Below are positions 31,645-40,919 of a DNA stretch of 64,000 nucleotides, in pieces. A program made the position numbers and the translations under genes. The DNA is taken from positions 62,001-126,000 of the forward strand of contig NZ_LIQZ01000003.1 in NCBI RefSeq assembly GCF_001418655.1, given 5' to 3'. The DNA is from Streptomyces phaeochromogenes (GTDB taxonomy: Bacteria; Actinomycetota; Actinomycetes; Streptomycetales; Streptomycetaceae). The notes beneath the pieces are model-generated. The model saw only the letters and a program-made list of their open reading frames with translations, searched no databases and was not told the origin of the DNA. Positions within the stretch are counted from its first letter, which is position 1. Every line of letters begins with the position of its first letter.

Positions 31645-34600
31645 ATGAGCGACCTGCACCGCCCCGTGCACCCCATCCGTCTGGTCACCGCTTCGGCGCT
31701 GTTCGACGGGCATGACGCCTCGATCAACATCATGCGGCGGATCTTCCAGTCCCAAGGGGCCGAGGTGATCCATCTCGGGCACAACCGGTCGGTGCAGGAG
31801 GTCGTGGACGCGGCCCTTGAGGAGGACGCACACGGCGTGGCGGTCTCGTCCTACCAGGGCGGGCACGTGGAGTACTTCGAATACCTGGTCGACTCGCTGC
31901 GCCGGCAGGGAGCCGAGCACGTCCGTGTGGTGGGCGGCGGGGGCGGCGTCATCGTGCCCGAGGAGATCACCCGGCTCCGCAACAGCGGGGTGACCATCTT
32001 CTCCCCGGAGGACGGCCAGCGCATGGGCCTCGCCGGGATGGTCAACACGGTGGTGAAGGACTGCGACTTCGACCTCTGGGACGGCAAGCCTGCCGACACG
32101 GCCGCCGTACTCGCGGGCGACCGGTTCGCGATCGCCCGCGCCATCACCGGTGCGGAACTCGGCAAGCTGCCCCCGGATCTCCTGGAGCAGCTGCGTGCCG
32201 CCGGGGCCGTACGCAGCACGCCGGTGGTCGGCATCACCGGCACCGGCGGCTCGGGCAAGTCGTCGCTCACCGACGAGCTGGTGCGCCGGTTCCGTCTCGA
32301 CCAGCAGGACAAGCTGCGGATCGCGGTGATCGCGGTCGACCCGACGCGGCGCCGTGGCGGCGGTGCGCTGCTCGGTGACCGGATCCGGATGAACTCCCTC
32401 GACGGGAACCGGATCTTCTTCCGGAGCCTTGCCACCCGCGGCAGCCACGAGCTGCCCGCGCACCTGTCCGAGGTGATCGACGTGGTCAAGGCCGCCGGCT
32501 TCGACCTGGTGATCGTGGAGACACCGGGCATCGGCCAGGGTGACGCGGCGATCGTGCCGTTCGTCGACACCTCGATGTACGTGATGACGCCGGAGTTCGG
32601 CGCCGCCTCGCAGCTGGAGAAGATCGACATGCTCGACTTCGCCGACGTCGTGGCGATCAACAAGTTCGAGCGGCGCGGTGCCAAGGACGCGCTGCGCGAC
32701 GTGGGCCGCCAACTGGTGCGTAACCGCGAGGCGTTCGGGAAGCGGCCCGAGGACATGCCGGTCATCGGCACCTCGGCGGCCACGTTCAACGACGACGGTG
32801 TCACCGCGCTCTACCAGTACGTGAAGGCGGCGCTGGCCGAGCACGGGCTGCCGTTGTCCGAGGGCACGCTGGCGCCGGTCGACGTGCGCCACTCCTCCGG
32901 CATCCGGCAGGTGGTTCCGGCCGACCGGGTGCGCTACCTCGCCGAGATCACCGACTCGGTCCGCGGGTATCACGCCGCCACCGAGGTGCTGGCCGAGGCC
33001 ACCCGGCGGGTGCAGCGCCTGGAGGCGGTCGAGGGCGAGCTGGTCGCGGCCGGCTCCGAGGCGGGAAACGTCCAGTCGCTGCTCGACGGCGCCCGCAAGC
33101 AGCTCCCGCAGGACGTCAGGGAGCAGATCGCGAACTGGCCCGCCGTCGTGGCCTCGTACTCCGGCGACGAGCTGGTCGTGAAGGCGCGGGACAAGGAGAT
33201 CCGCACCCAGCTGACGCGCGAGTCGCTTTCGGGCAACAAGATCCCGCGTGTCTCGCTGCCCCGGTTCACCGACCACGGGGAGCTGGTGCGGTTCTGGCGC
33301 CGGGAGAACCTGCCGGGCCACTTCCCGTTCGCCGCCGGGGTGTTCCCCTTCAAGCGCGACGGTGAGGACCCGGCGCGGATGTTCGCCGGCGAGGGAGATC
33401 CGTTCCGCACCAACCGACGCTTCAAGCTGCTGTCCGAGGGCCAGCCGGCCACCCGGCTGTCCACCGCCTTCGACTCGGTCACCCTCTACGGCCGCGACCC
33501 GGACGAACGTCCCGACATCTACGGCAAGGTCGGCACCTCCGGCGTGTCGGTGGCGACCCTGGACGACATGAAGACGCTGTACGACGGCTTCGACCTGATC
33601 GCGCCGACGACCTCGGTGTCGATGACGATCAACGGCCCGGCCCCCACCGTGCTCGCGTTCTTCCTCAACACCGCCATCGACCAGCAGATCGACAGGTTCC
33701 GAACCGCCGAGGGCCGCGACCCCTCCCCCGAGGAGACGGACGTACTACGTGCGCACGCTCTGGCGAACGTGCGCGGCACGGTGCAGGCCGACATCCTCAA
33801 GGAGGACCAGGGGCAGAACACCTGTCTGTTCTCCACCGAGTTCAGCCTGCGGATGATGGCGGACATCCAGGAGTGGTTCATCGCCAACAAGGTCCGCAAC
33901 TTCTACTCGGTGTCCATCTCCGGCTACCACATCGCCGAAGCCGGGGCGAACCCCATCAGCCAGCTCGCCTTCACCCTCGCCAACGGCTTCACCTATGTGG
34001 AGGCCTACCTCGCGCGGGGCATGCACATCGACGACTTCGCCCCCAACCTGTCGTTCTTCTTCTCCAACGGCATGGACCCGGAGTACTCGGTCCTGGGCCG
34101 CGTCGCCCGCCGGATCTGGGCCGTCGCGATGAAGGAGAAGTACGGGGCCAACGAGCGCAGCCAGAAGCTGAAGTACCACGTCCAGACCTCAGGACGCTCC
34201 CTGCACGCCCAGGAGATGGACTTCAACGACATCCGCACCACTCTGCAGGCGCTCATCGCCATCTACGACAACTGCAACAGCCTGCACACCAACGCGTACG
34301 ACGAGGCCGTGACCACCCCCACCGAGGACTCCGTCCGACGGGCCCTGGCCATCCAGTTGATCATCAACAGGGAATGGGGCCTGGCGATGAACGAGAACCC
34401 CCTCCAGGGCTCGTTCATCATCGACGAACTCACCGATCTGGTCGAGGAGTCCGTCCTCCAGGAGTTCGAGCGGATCAGCGAGCGGGGCGGCGTGCTCGGC
34501 GCCATGGAGACCGGCTACCAGCGCGGCCGCATCCAGGACGAATCGATGCTCTACGAGCAGCGCAAGCACGACGGCACCCTGCCCCTCATCGGTGTCAACA

Positions 34601-34875
34601 CCTTCCGCAACCCGCACGCGGACACCGCCGAACCCGTCGTCATCGAGCTGGCCCGCGCCACGGAGGACGAGAAGCAGTCCCAGCTGGAGCGCGTACGCGA
34701 CTACCAGTCCCGCCACCGCGACCCGGCCCACGCGGCCCTGACCGCCCTCAAGGACGCGGCCGTCAGCGGCGACAACGTCTTCGCCGTCCTCATGGAGACC
34801 GCCCGAGTCTGCTCCCTCCAGCAGATCACCGACGCGTTCTTCGAGGTGGGGGGCCAGTACCGCCGCAACGTCTGA
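31645..34875 (+). CDS. icmF: Fused isobutyryl-CoA mutase (IcmF), B12-dependent
   Basis: 1076 residues, ATG at 31645 with GGGAAGG upstream. Three parts in IcmF order: a cobalamin-binding domain with DGHDASINIMRR near residue 22 and VVGGGGGVIVPEEI; a MeaB-like G-protein domain with P-loop GITGTGGSGKSSLTDEL near residue 197, ETPGIGQGD and NKFERRGAKDAL; and the mutase barrel from about residue 540, with RRFKLLSEGQPATRLSTAFDSVTLYGRDPD, GTSGVSVATLDDM, SVSISGYHIAEAGANPISQLAFTLANGFTYVEAYLARGMHIDDFAPNLSFFF. Length agrees with known IcmF. It interconverts isobutyryl-CoA and n-butyryl-CoA, linking valine breakdown to precursor supply, with the fused G-domain guarding the cofactor. No other B12 gene is near. 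Confidence 0.96.
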   Translation: MSDLHRPVHPIRLVTASALFDGHDASINIMRRIFQSQGAEVIHLGHNRSVQEVVDAALEEDAHGVAVSSYQGGHVEYFEYLVDSLRRQGAEHVRVVGGGGGVIVPEEITRLRNSGVTIFSPEDGQRMGLAGMVNTVVKDCDFDLWDGKPADTAAVLAGDRFAIARAITGAELGKLPPDLLEQLRAAGAVRSTPVVGITGTGGSGKSSLTDELVRRFRLDQQDKLRIAVIAVDPTRRRGGGALLGDRIRMNSLDGNRIFFRSLATRGSHELPAHLSEVIDVVKAAGFDLVIVETPGIGQGDAAIVPFVDTSMYVMTPEFGAASQLEKIDMLDFADVVAINKFERRGAKDALRDVGRQLVRNREAFGKRPEDMPVIGTSAATFNDDGVTALYQYVKAALAEHGLPLSEGTLAPVDVRHSSGIRQVVPADRVRYLAEITDSVRGYHAATEVLAEATRRVQRLEAVEGELVAAGSEAGNVQSLLDGARKQLPQDVREQIANWPAVVASYSGDELVVKARDKEIRTQLTRESLSGNKIPRVSLPRFTDHGELVRFWRRENLPGHFPFAAGVFPFKRDGEDPARMFAGEGDPFRTNRRFKLLSEGQPATRLSTAFDSVTLYGRDPDERPDIYGKVGTSGVSVATLDDMKTLYDGFDLIAPTTSVSMTINGPAPTVLAFFLNTAIDQQIDRFRTAEGRDPSPEETDVLRAHALANVRGTVQADILKEDQGQNTCLFSTEFSLRMMADIQEWFIANKVRNFYSVSISGYHIAEAGANPISQLAFTLANGFTYVEAYLARGMHIDDFAPNLSFFFSNGMDPEYSVLGRVARRIWAVAMKEKYGANERSQKLKYHVQTSGRSLHAQEMDFNDIRTTLQALIAIYDNCNSLHTNAYDEAVTTPTEDSVRRALAIQLIINREWGLAMNENPLQGSFIIDELTDLVEESVLQEFERISERGGVLGAMETGYQRGRIQDESMLYEQRKHDGTLPLIGVNTFRNPHADTAEPVVIELARATEDEKQSQLERVRDYQSRHRDPAHAALTALKDAAVSGDNVFAVLMETARVCSLQQITDAFFEVGGQYRRNV

Positions 34876-34923
34876 TCCGGCACCGGTCGCGTCAAGTCCC
34901 CCGTTACGCGGCCGGGTCGAGTG

Positions 34924-35469
34924 TCAGCCTGTGGTGGAGGGCGGGGTGGTGTCGCGTACGAAGACGGGCTTGAGGTGCTTTCCGGGTAGCACGTCGGGCA
35001 GTTGTTCCCAGTCGATGACGTGTGAGACGACGCGTTCGGGGGCGACCTTTCCCGAAGCGGCGAGTTCCAGGGCGTCGGCGATGTGGTTGCGTACGTTGTC
35101 GCGGGCTACGCGCAGGGTGACGCCGGTGAGGTACATGTCAAGCAGGGGCAGTTCGCCGGGGCGGAAGTGGTTGCCTGCCGACTCGCAGATGCCTTCGGGT
35201 GCGAGGGACTTGACGGCCAGGGCGAGCTGGTCGACGCGGCCGGTGGCCTCGACGGCGAGGTCGAAGGCGTGCGGCATGGGCTCGATGGCCTCGGCCGTGG
35301 TGGCGCCGTAGCTGCGGGCGAGGGTGCGGTGTTCGGGGTCCGGGTCGACGTACAGCACGGAGGAGGCGCCGAGTGCGCGGGCCATGTCGCACACGTACAG
35401 GCCGATGCTGCCGCGGGCGACGACGAGTACGCGGGCTCCGGGGCGGGCCTTGAGGATGGACTTCTTCAT
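34924..35469 (-). pseudogene. Truncated zinc-type alcohol dehydrogenase (cofactor-binding half only)
   Basis: 181 residues are left of a family normally near 350. The fragment begins just at the Rossmann domain (RPGARVLVVARGSIGLYVCDMARALGASSVLYVD) and runs to the normal C-terminus (VVSHVIDWEQLPDVLPGKHLKPVF). The catalytic GroES-like domain with its zinc ligands is missing; upstream DNA to 35880 does not encode it. The nucleotide motif GxGxxG reads ARGSIG, so even the remnant has lost a key glycine. The ATG at 35469 has no ribosome site. A LacI-type operator (35526-35537) remains upstream. Probably a deletion relic of a sugar or polyol dehydrogenase. Confidence 0.75.
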
Positions 35470-35525
35470 GGAGTCGCTGGGTTCGATGGGTTCAGCGGTG
35501 CGGAGTTCAGCGGCCGGAGCGTCAT

Positions 35526-35537
35526 GACAACGTTGCC
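35526..35537. promoter_or_regulatory. LacI-type operator GACAACGTTGCC
   Basis: This site, extended as ATGACAACGTTGCCA, is identical over 15 bases to the reverse strand of the site at 21424-21435. It sits 57 bases before the dehydrogenase remnant. The 35470-35812 stretch around it contains no gene that I can support. Confidence 0.6.
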
Positions 35538-35812
35538 ATCACACAGAGATACAGGAGCGAAGATCGCGCCATACGCGTTGCCGCCCAGGGACTCTCCATC
35601 AGGCGGGCAGCCGACATGGAGCGGGAGCGCGACCCAATGGGTCGCCTGGCGTGAACGACGGGTCCCAGCAAGCGCTTTCGCCTCCAGGAAACCTAAGTGG
35701 CGTTCGATCCGTCGGTCAACGGTGCTGCAGGAAATGCTTGATTGGGCCAGAGGTGCGCGTGCACCGATCGTCACGCATGACCCTCCGGGCATCACCAGGG
35801 GCGCCGAGAGCC

Positions 35813-35866
35813 TTGACGCGCGGAGGGGGCGACCGCAGAATGACCGCACACTCTGACAACGTTGTC
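35813..35866 (+). promoter_or_regulatory. Promoter with perfect LacI-type operator for the 35881 gene
   Basis: TTGACG (35813-35818), 17 bases, CAGAAT (35836-35841), then the perfect palindrome GACAACGTTGTC (35855-35866) between promoter and start codon. The layout copies that at 21393-21435, so the two genes are probably controlled by one repressor. Confidence 0.65.
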
Positions 35867-35880
35867 GAAAGGTTGCGTCC

Positions 35881-38800
35881 ATGTCGCAGCGCGCCGTGGG
35901 GTTCACACGCCGTCAATCCCTGCAACTCCTCGGCGCTTCCGGCATCGTGACCGGCCTCCCGCTCGCCCTGGGTTCGGGCCGGGCCTCCGCCGCGACAACC
36001 GCGGTGGCCCCCGGAGGGGACCCTGTCTCCGACACGTACTACCGCGTGCTGCTCTCCCACACCCGGTGGTCGGAACAGCAATGGGACCCGGCCCAGGGCC
36101 ACTACACCGACAAGGACTTCGGCTTCGCCGTCGTACTCGGCAACGCCGTACTGCTGACCCGGGGCCCGTACGACGCCGAGCGTGCCGGGGTCGACAAGGA
36201 CACCCTGCGTGCCAGGACCGTCGCCACCGTGAAGCACTTCGCTGCGTCCAACCGGCTGACCGGCGGCACAAAGTGGGGGCGGCGGCTGTTCTGGGACACC
36301 ACGTTCCAGTCGTACTTCGTGCTCGCGGCCCGCCTGTTGTGGGACGACCTCGATGAGGCGACACGCCGGAACGTCGACACCATCGCCCGCGAACAGGCCC
36401 AGTTCACCGCGCAGTTGGGGACGGGCGACGATCCCGACTCCGGCGGCTGGACCCCGCACGGCCTGAGCGGCGGATTCGAAGGCGACACCAAGTTGGAGGA
36501 GATGGGGGTCTACACCCAGGCACTGGCTCCCGGTCTGGCCTGGGCGAGCGACGATCCGCGGTACGAGGCGTGGCGCGCCGCCTTCGGCCACTGGAGCCGC
36601 AACGAGGCGGGGCTGCCGGCCGCGGACCTCGCCAACCCGGCCCGCGTGGACGGGGTCGCCGTCAGCGCGAACACCGCGCAGAACCTCTATGACACGTTCA
36701 TCGTCGAGAACCACGGTTCGTTCGGCCCGCACTATCAGGAAGAACTCTGGCGCACTTCGGGACGCAACAGCGCCCACTTCCTCGCCGCGGGCCGGGCTCT
36801 GCCCGAGGTGTTCACGGCACAGCCGAACGCCGGGCCGTTGTGGCGCACCCTGCTCGGCGTGATGAGCGACGCCGGCGAGCCCCTGATGCCGATGGTCGCC
36901 GATCGCGAGCACCTCTACGGGCGGGACGTCATTCCGCTCGCCTTCCTGGCCCAGGTCGTCGGCGACCGTGCGGCGGCCCGCTGTGAAGTGGCCCTGGCCG
37001 AGCGCCTGGAGGCGTATCAGGAGTACCCGCCGCAGTACCGCCTCGCGAAGTTCTCGGGCGAGTCCAAGTACGAGCCGGAGGCCCGGGCCGAACTGGCCAT
37101 CAGCTACCTGCTGCACGAGTGGCGGGCCCGATCGGGGCAAGCACCTGTGCGTCCGCTGTCGCAGCGCGAGCTCTTCGAGCAGGCCAGTGGCGTCACCGAC
37201 TACGGCCGGGGGCCCGGCCTCGTCTCCCATCAGTCACCGGGCGCCTGGTCCGGTGTCGTCAGCAAGTCCGGCTTCGTGAAGTTCGCCTGGCAACCGGCCC
37301 ACGACGACTGGCTGTTCGCACTCAGCGGTCCGACACCGATGTTCCTGCCCAGCACCGGCGCCAAGGTCACCGGACGTTCGGTCGTCACGTACTCGCGGAC
37401 GCGGGACGGGTTCGACGGCAGCGCGAGCCTGCTCACCCTGGACCGGGGGTACGCGGGGTTCACCACGCTGCCGTCCGGCGCCGTCGTGTACGCGACCTCC
37501 GGAACGGCGTACGGCGAGGGCCACTTGGAGGTGCGCAACCTGACCATGCCTGGCATGCCGGGGCTGGACGGGAAGCGCACCTATCGGGCGGCCGAGGGAA
37601 GCACAACGGTCGTGGCCGGGAGCGGTGGCACGACCGCCGGCCCACGCGTCGACGAACTCACCTTTCCGCGTGCCCAGTTCCGTCATCTGCGCATGCTCGG
37701 GGTGCGCCCCGACCCGTCGTACGGCTATTCGCTGTACGCCTTCGAGATACGTGACGGAGCCTCGGGCGGCGACCAGGCGCGCGAGGCCGGGGCGACAGCC
37801 TCCGCCTCCTCCTTCGACCCGGGCAAGGAGCCCAGGCTCGCCGTCGACGGCGTCGCCACAAGCCGCTGGGCGGTGTCGCGCGCGGACCGTCCACGGGCGG
37901 ACAGCTGGATAGCGGTCGACCTGGGCGCGTCCCGGGACGTGGACCGGGTGACGCTTCGCTGGGAGGCCGCGGCGGGCCGTGCGTACCGGATACAGGGATC
38001 GGTCGACGGGCAGCAGTGGACCGACCTGGGCGCCTGGCCGCGACCGGACCTCACCAGCCGCGGCGGATGGCTGGACATCGACGGCCGCGCGGGGCTCCTC
38101 GTACGAGGCGGCGCCAACCCGATCTCGGTGTACGGAGACACGGTCGTCCTCTCCGACGGACCGGCCGAGAGCGTGCTCATCGAGGCACTCCCCGGCGCAA
38201 CACCCGAGGAACTGCGTACCGCCGCCGCCCGCAAGACCCCCTCGACGCAGTCCGCTCAGGTGAAGGCGGCCCTCACCGACCACCACCTGAGCCTGTTCAA
38301 CCTCTCCTCGGACGCCGTGACCACCACCGTGACGATCCCGGGTTCGCCTGCCGCGGGAATCCGCCTCTACCAAGGCTTTCAGACTGTCACCGAATCGGGC
38401 ACGGCCTTCCACGCCGAGCTGGCCGCTGCCACTGCCGTCCTGGCGCCTGCGCGCATCGTCCTCTCCGGCGGTCGCGTTCCTGTCGGGCTCCGCGCCGAGG
38501 TACGCGACGGCCGCACCGTACGACTCACCGGCCCCTCCTGCCACGTGACCGTCTCGGCTCAGGGCAAGAGCGTCAATGCCACGGTCCGGGCAGGCCGGAC
38601 GACCACCGTCACCGTGCCGCGCGCCACTGCGTACCCCCTGGCCGACCTGGCACTCGGCCGCACCACCTTCCCGACCGCGCCGTTGCCACCTGGCATGACG
38701 GACCCCAAGGCCGCGGTCGACGGCGACGCGGGCACCGCATGGAAGCCCGGTCCCGACGGTCGCATGGTCGTCGACCTGGGCTCCGAACAGCACATCACCG

Positions 38801-39006
38801 AGATCCGGACCCAGTGGCGAGGCGGCCATACCCCCGCATCCCAGGTCGAGTTCAGCCTGGACGGGCGTACGTACAGTGGCGCGGCGCGACTGTCGGCGCG
38901 CGGCGTCCTGCGCACCGACCGCACCGCCCGCTACGTGGCACTGCGGGTCATCACATCAACCGCGCGCCCTGCCTCACTCGTCGCCCTCACTGTCGCGCAG
39001 GAGTGA
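35881..39006 (+). CDS. Large secreted protein with discoidin-like regions, probable polysaccharide-active enzyme
   Basis: 1041 residues, ATG at 35881 (GAAAGG upstream). TAT signal: FTRRQSLQLLGASGIVTGLPLALG, ending near ASA. Residues about 50-420 are helix-rich with many Trp and Tyr (FWDTTFQSYFVLAARLLWDD, YDTFIVENHGSFGPHYQEELW, EPEARAELAISYLLHEW), like the alpha/alpha toroid of lyases and unsaturated-sugar hydrolases, and then a beta-rich part. Residues about 590-740 and 920-1041 look like discoidin (F5/8 type C) domains (GVATSRWAVSRADRP with SWIAVDLGASRDVDRVTLRWE; AAVDGDAGTAWKPGPDGRMVVDLGSEQHITEI). I do not recognise the catalytic family. Shared operator with the GH2 gene suggests joint action on one polymer. 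Confidence 0.85.
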   Translation: MSQRAVGFTRRQSLQLLGASGIVTGLPLALGSGRASAATTAVAPGGDPVSDTYYRVLLSHTRWSEQQWDPAQGHYTDKDFGFAVVLGNAVLLTRGPYDAERAGVDKDTLRARTVATVKHFAASNRLTGGTKWGRRLFWDTTFQSYFVLAARLLWDDLDEATRRNVDTIAREQAQFTAQLGTGDDPDSGGWTPHGLSGGFEGDTKLEEMGVYTQALAPGLAWASDDPRYEAWRAAFGHWSRNEAGLPAADLANPARVDGVAVSANTAQNLYDTFIVENHGSFGPHYQEELWRTSGRNSAHFLAAGRALPEVFTAQPNAGPLWRTLLGVMSDAGEPLMPMVADREHLYGRDVIPLAFLAQVVGDRAAARCEVALAERLEAYQEYPPQYRLAKFSGESKYEPEARAELAISYLLHEWRARSGQAPVRPLSQRELFEQASGVTDYGRGPGLVSHQSPGAWSGVVSKSGFVKFAWQPAHDDWLFALSGPTPMFLPSTGAKVTGRSVVTYSRTRDGFDGSASLLTLDRGYAGFTTLPSGAVVYATSGTAYGEGHLEVRNLTMPGMPGLDGKRTYRAAEGSTTVVAGSGGTTAGPRVDELTFPRAQFRHLRMLGVRPDPSYGYSLYAFEIRDGASGGDQAREAGATASASSFDPGKEPRLAVDGVATSRWAVSRADRPRADSWIAVDLGASRDVDRVTLRWEAAAGRAYRIQGSVDGQQWTDLGAWPRPDLTSRGGWLDIDGRAGLLVRGGANPISVYGDTVVLSDGPAESVLIEALPGATPEELRTAAARKTPSTQSAQVKAALTDHHLSLFNLSSDAVTTTVTIPGSPAAGIRLYQGFQTVTESGTAFHAELAAATAVLAPARIVLSGGRVPVGLRAEVRDGRTVRLTGPSCHVTVSAQGKSVNATVRAGRTTTVTVPRATAYPLADLALGRTTFPTAPLPPGMTDPKAAVDGDAGTAWKPGPDGRMVVDLGSEQHITEIRTQWRGGHTPASQVEFSLDGRTYSGAARLSARGVLRTDRTARYVALRVITSTARPASLVALTVAQE

Positions 39007-39029
39007 CCGCACCGAACACCTCCGGGGGG

Positions 39030-39057
39030 GGTGGGCGAGGACGTTGCCTCGCCCACC
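39030..39057. terminator. Bidirectional hairpin terminator
   Basis: GGTGGGCGAGG (39030-39040) pairs perfectly with CCTCGCCCACC (39047-39057) around six bases, exactly between two convergent genes (stops at 39006 and 39059). Confidence 0.85.
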
Positions 39058-39058
39058 T

Positions 39059-40732
39059 TCAGCAACACCCGCCGTCGGCACCGCCGTTGACCGCTTCAAG
39101 GCGGCAGAAGCACGACGCCTCAACCACTACGTCCGCCAACGCCGTCGCGATCTTCAGTTGTTGGGCCACGATCTGCGCCTCCCTCGCCTTGCCCAGCCGG
39201 ACGAGGCATTCGTGGAAGCCGTGCAGGGCCCAGACGTTGCCGGGGTGCTGGAGGGCGCGCGGGAGTGTGTCGTCCAGGCCCAGGTCGGCCCGGTAGACGG
39301 CTTCGGCCTCCTCGACGCGGCCCTGTTCGAGGAGGAGGGCGCCGTACGCGTGGCGGGTGGGCTGCATCCAGCCCCACGGTTCGTCGTAGGGGAGGTTGTC
39401 GTCCAGTTCGATGGACCGTTCCAGGGCGGCGAAGGCGGCTTCGTGGTTGCCCTTGCGGTACTCCAGTTCGCCGTCGAGCATCGCCGACGCGATCGCGAGG
39501 ATGTCGGCGCAGGTGTTGTTGAACAGCATCCGCGTCTCGGGAACCCGGGTGACCGCCTCACGGAACAGTTCGCGTTCGGCCTCGGCCTCGGTCACCCGGC
39601 CGGTGGCCGAGAACGCGACCCCGCGCGCGTAGTGCAGCATCGCGGTCGTCGCGCAGTACAGCTTCAGGTCGGCGGGCAGCGGCAGTTCCACGATGTCGGA
39701 CCAGCGGCCGAACCGGATCAGCGCGTGGACCCGCATGGCGAGGAAGGCCTCAAGCCAGTCCGCCATGGGCGGACTCTGCACCCTCAACAGGTCCTCCGGG
39801 ATGGAGGCTTCGAGCTGGGCCGCGGTCTCCAGGGCCGTCTTGGACTGGCCGAGGAACATCGCACCGTAGATCTTGAAGTGGTAGTTGTGCGACCGGTACA
39901 GCGTGTAGAAGTTCATCGCGCCGGCCCGCGCTCGGTACTTCTCGTCGGCGACGATCGCCGTGCTGTTGTCGGACACCACGCGCCGGTAGTCGCCGCAGAG
40001 CACGTCCAGGTGTGTGGGCATGTGCTGCAGGTGGCCGGCGTCGGGAACAAGGCCGCGGAGCCGGTCCGCGACGGGCAGCGCGGTCTCGGGGACCGAGGAC
40101 ATCTCCATGAGGTGGATGTACATGTGCAGGATGCCCGGGTGGCGCGCCCCTGCCTCGGTGGCGATCGCCCGTTCCAGGACCGCCTTCGCGGCGAGCGTGC
40201 GCGCGCCCTCGGCCGGCTCACCGGTGCGCAGGTCCCACAGCTGCCACGGGGTGAGGTTCATCAGCGCGTCGGCGTAGAGCGTGGCGATGTCGAGGTCGTC
40301 GGGGGCGAGTTCGTACACGGCGCGCATGCTGTCGGCGTAGGGCTCGTTCCACACCGAGCAGTCCTCGACCGCCTCCGCCTGCGGATAGCGGGCCCGCAGC
40401 GCTCCGATCAGCGCCTGTTCGACGGGGGTGGCTCCGGCTGCCTTCTCCTGCGCGAGTTCCACGGCGGCGTGGGTACGGTCGACGGTACGGGCCAGGTCCT
40501 CGCCGTCGAAGAACTCCCAGGGCTTGTTGTAGTTGGGGCCCAGGGCGTAGGCGATGCCCCAGTGGGCCATGGCGCAGTCGGGATCCGCCGCCACGGCGGC
40601 CTCGAAGCAGGAGACGGCTTCCTCGTGGTGGAAGGCGTACGACCAGACCAGGCCGCGGTCGAACCACTTCTGGGCCTCGGGGGACGTTGTCGTCACGGGC
40701 CGGTTGTGGGTGCCGAGATCGTAGTAGTCCAT
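39059..40732 (-). CDS. Tetratricopeptide-repeat protein with Cys-rich tail
   Basis: 557 residues, ATG at 40732. TPR-like helical pairs span the protein (AQKWFDRGLVWSYAFHHEEAVSCFEAAVAADPDCAMAHWGIAYA; LEYRKGNHEAAFAALERSIELDD; LLEQGRVEEAEAVYRADLGLDDTLPRAL). The central part is rich in conserved-looking His (HPGILHMYIHLMEMS, GHLQHMPTHLDVLCGDY, YRSHNYHFKIYGAMF), which might hold a metal or heme. The C-terminus ends with Cys pairs (EASCFCRLEAVNGG and a final GGCC). No signal peptide or membrane helix. Members of this family are annotated only as TPR proteins; I assign no function. Confidence 0.85.
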   Translation of the reverse strand: MDYYDLGTHNRPVTTTSPEAQKWFDRGLVWSYAFHHEEAVSCFEAAVAADPDCAMAHWGIAYALGPNYNKPWEFFDGEDLARTVDRTHAAVELAQEKAAGATPVEQALIGALRARYPQAEAVEDCSVWNEPYADSMRAVYELAPDDLDIATLYADALMNLTPWQLWDLRTGEPAEGARTLAAKAVLERAIATEAGARHPGILHMYIHLMEMSSVPETALPVADRLRGLVPDAGHLQHMPTHLDVLCGDYRRVVSDNSTAIVADEKYRARAGAMNFYTLYRSHNYHFKIYGAMFLGQSKTALETAAQLEASIPEDLLRVQSPPMADWLEAFLAMRVHALIRFGRWSDIVELPLPADLKLYCATTAMLHYARGVAFSATGRVTEAEAERELFREAVTRVPETRMLFNNTCADILAIASAMLDGELEYRKGNHEAAFAALERSIELDDNLPYDEPWGWMQPTRHAYGALLLEQGRVEEAEAVYRADLGLDDTLPRALQHPGNVWALHGFHECLVRLGKAREAQIVAQQLKIATALADVVVEASCFCRLEAVNGGADGGCC

Positions 40733-40866
40733 CGGTCCGCCTCTCCTGTACTGCCTCCGTAGCCGAAGCCGGGAGGGACATCTCTACCACCGAGGCTAGA
40801 GGCGATACCTGACACGCCACAGCGACAGCGGGCGACCGGCACGTACGGCTGGAAGGTACGACGCGA

Positions 40867-40903
40867 ACGCCCGCCCGGACCATGGCTCGGTCCGGGCGGG
40901 CGT
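40867..40903. terminator. Strong hairpin after the M4 protease gene
   Basis: A perfect 15-base stem (40867-40881 with 40889-40903, arms rich in GCCCG) around seven bases, 17 bases beyond the protease stop codon. The TPR gene promoter lies on the far side. Confidence 0.85.
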
Positions 40904-40919
40904 GAGTGCGGGCGGTGCG

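Noticed and set aside
31603-33321. 572-codon open frame opposite icmF
   Set aside because: Antisense shadow with no ribosome site or motif; icmF is certain.
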